In this document: positions 37,287 through 38,109 of the stretch, piece by piece
Position numbering within the stretch: position 1 is the first letter of the stretch
Layout: every line of letters starts with the position of its first letter
The notes under the pieces: generated by a model
Seen by the model: the letters and a program-made list of their open reading frames with translations, nothing else
What the model was told of the DNA's origin: nothing
The model's database searches: none
Position numbers and translations under genes: made by a program
DNA from: Planctomycetota bacterium
GTDB lineage: Bacteria; Planctomycetota; UBA8108; UBA1146; JAJFFE01
Direction: 5' to 3'
Length of the DNA: 38,109 bases
Assembly: GCA_021776775.1 (NCBI GenBank)
Contig: JAJFFE010000112.1
Span: 1 to 38,109 of the forward strand

Positions 37287-37410
37287 CCGGAGTTGAGAAG
37301 TAACTGCCGAAACGTTTGTGCTGAGAAACTGAACTGAAGAAGTAACGGCGCTGCAGGAACGCGAACGTCCGAAGCCGCGAGACTGCGATGCCCGCAAGGA
37401 GCGAACAGCG

Positions 37411-38109
37411 ATGTCGGAACAGAGAGCGACCCCCGAGAAGATCAGCGATGATCAGCTGCAAGAGATTGCGGATCGTGAGTACAAGTGGGGATTCGTCACC
37501 GAAATCGACGCGGAGACCGTGCCCAAGGGACTCGATGAGAGCACCGTCCGGTTGATCTCCCAGAAGAAGAACGAGCCGGAGTGGCTGCTCGAGCACCGCC
37601 TTCGCGCCTACCAACACTGGTTGGGCATGGAAGAGCCGCATCACTGGCCGCACCTCAAGTACACTCCGATCGATTACCAAGACACCTACTACTACTCGGC
37701 GCCGAAGCCGGTGAAGAAACTCGACAGCTTGGACGAGGTCGATCCCGAGATTCTCGAGACGTTCGAGAAGTTGGGGATCTCGCTCAACGAGCAGAAGCGG
37801 CTCAGCAACGTCGCCGTCGACGCGGTTTTTGATAGTGTCTCGGTCGCGACGACCTTCAAGGACAAGCTTTCCGACCTCGGCATCATCTTCGGCTCGTTCT
37901 CCGAGGCGGTCCAAGAGCACCCCGAACTGGTCAAGAAGTACCTGGGGTCGGTCGTCCCGTACAACGACAACTACTTCGCGGCGCTGAACGCGGCGGTTTT
38001 CACCGACGGATCGTTCTGCTACATCCCCGAAGGTGTCCGTTGCCCCATGGAGCTGTCGACGTACTTCCGGATCAACGCCGCGAATACCGGTCAGTTCGAG
38101 CGAACGCTC
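37411..38109 (+). CDS. sufB: Fe-S assembly scaffold SufB, 3' end missing
   Basis: The first 233 codons of SufB, open to the end of the window. SufB with SufC and SufD forms the scaffold on which Fe-S clusters are built. Recognised segments are [66 protein letters not shown] and [29 protein letters not shown] (37396-37401) lies 9 nt before the ATG. It is 124 nt after the Rrf2 gene, and the gap holds two copies of AGAAGTAAC (37296-37304 and 37338-37346). SufC and SufD are expected beyond the window. Confidence 0.96.
   Translation, partial: MSEQRATPEKISDDQLQEIADREYKWGFVTEIDAETVPKGLDESTVRLISQKKNEPEWLLEHRLRAYQHWLGMEEPHHWPHLKYTPIDYQDTYYYSAPKPVKKLDSLDEVDPEILETFEKLGISLNEQKRLSNVAVDAVFDSVSVATTFKDKLSDLGIIFGSFSEAVQEHPELVKKYLGSVVPYNDNYFAALNAAVFTDGSFCYIPEGVRCPMELSTYFRINAANTGQFERTL

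Overview
This 38.1 kb window is GC-rich and densely coded, and its centre is an aerobic respiratory-chain locus. It most resembles a Planctomycetota-type (or similar Gram-negative, LPS-bearing) bacterium. The reasons are an lpxB gene, an alternative complex III (ACIII) linked to an A2-type caa3 oxidase, a DUF3179 protein, and two large secreted proteins ending in paired EF-hand/dockerin-like repeats with a short Pro/Cys-rich tail. The phylum call is an inference from gene content. No rRNA, tRNA, CRISPR array, insertion sequence or integrase was seen.

Layout. 1-4127 (+): 3' part of lpxB, a two-TM hypothetical protein, a small His-rich putative lipoprotein and a MATE efflux pump. 4187-7575 (-): sdhC-sdhA-sdhB, behind a good sigma70-like promoter. 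7748-12472 (-): two tandem paralogous secreted proteins, the upstream one closed by a textbook intrinsic terminator. 12473-13149: a 677-bp noncoding divergent region. 13150-28683 (+): ctaA, then actA-B-C-D-E-F, a small one-TM protein, sco, coxB-coxA-coxC-coxD, many with 4-nt stop/start overlaps. 28862-29923 (+): an NTF2/SnoaL-like protein and a second, divergent subunit III. 29953-32227 (-): a second pentaheme cytochrome and a small two-repeat protein. 32342-36463 (-): a tightly packed set ctaB-DUF3179-mtnB-mtnD-mtnC joining heme O synthesis to methionine salvage. 36759-38109 (+): an Rrf2 regulator with three Cys, then the start of sufB.

How the genes work together. SdhCAB feeds succinate electrons to quinone. 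ACIII (ActA-F) oxidises quinol and reduces cytochrome c. The caa3 oxidase (CoxBACD, cytochrome c fused to subunit II) reduces O2. CtaB and CtaA make the heme A, Sco is the likely CuA metallochaperone, and SufB with its Rrf2 regulator belongs to Fe-S assembly needed by SdhB and ActB. A nearly complete succinate-to-oxygen chain plus its assembly factors therefore sits in about 34 kb.

The less understood parts are the tandem secreted paralogs, the His-rich loops that recur in ActF, CoxC, the ActC tail and the lipoprotein, the membrane extension on CtaA, the duplicated subunit III lacking a conserved Glu, the small protein after actF, and a 25-bp palindrome upstream of the Rrf2 gene.
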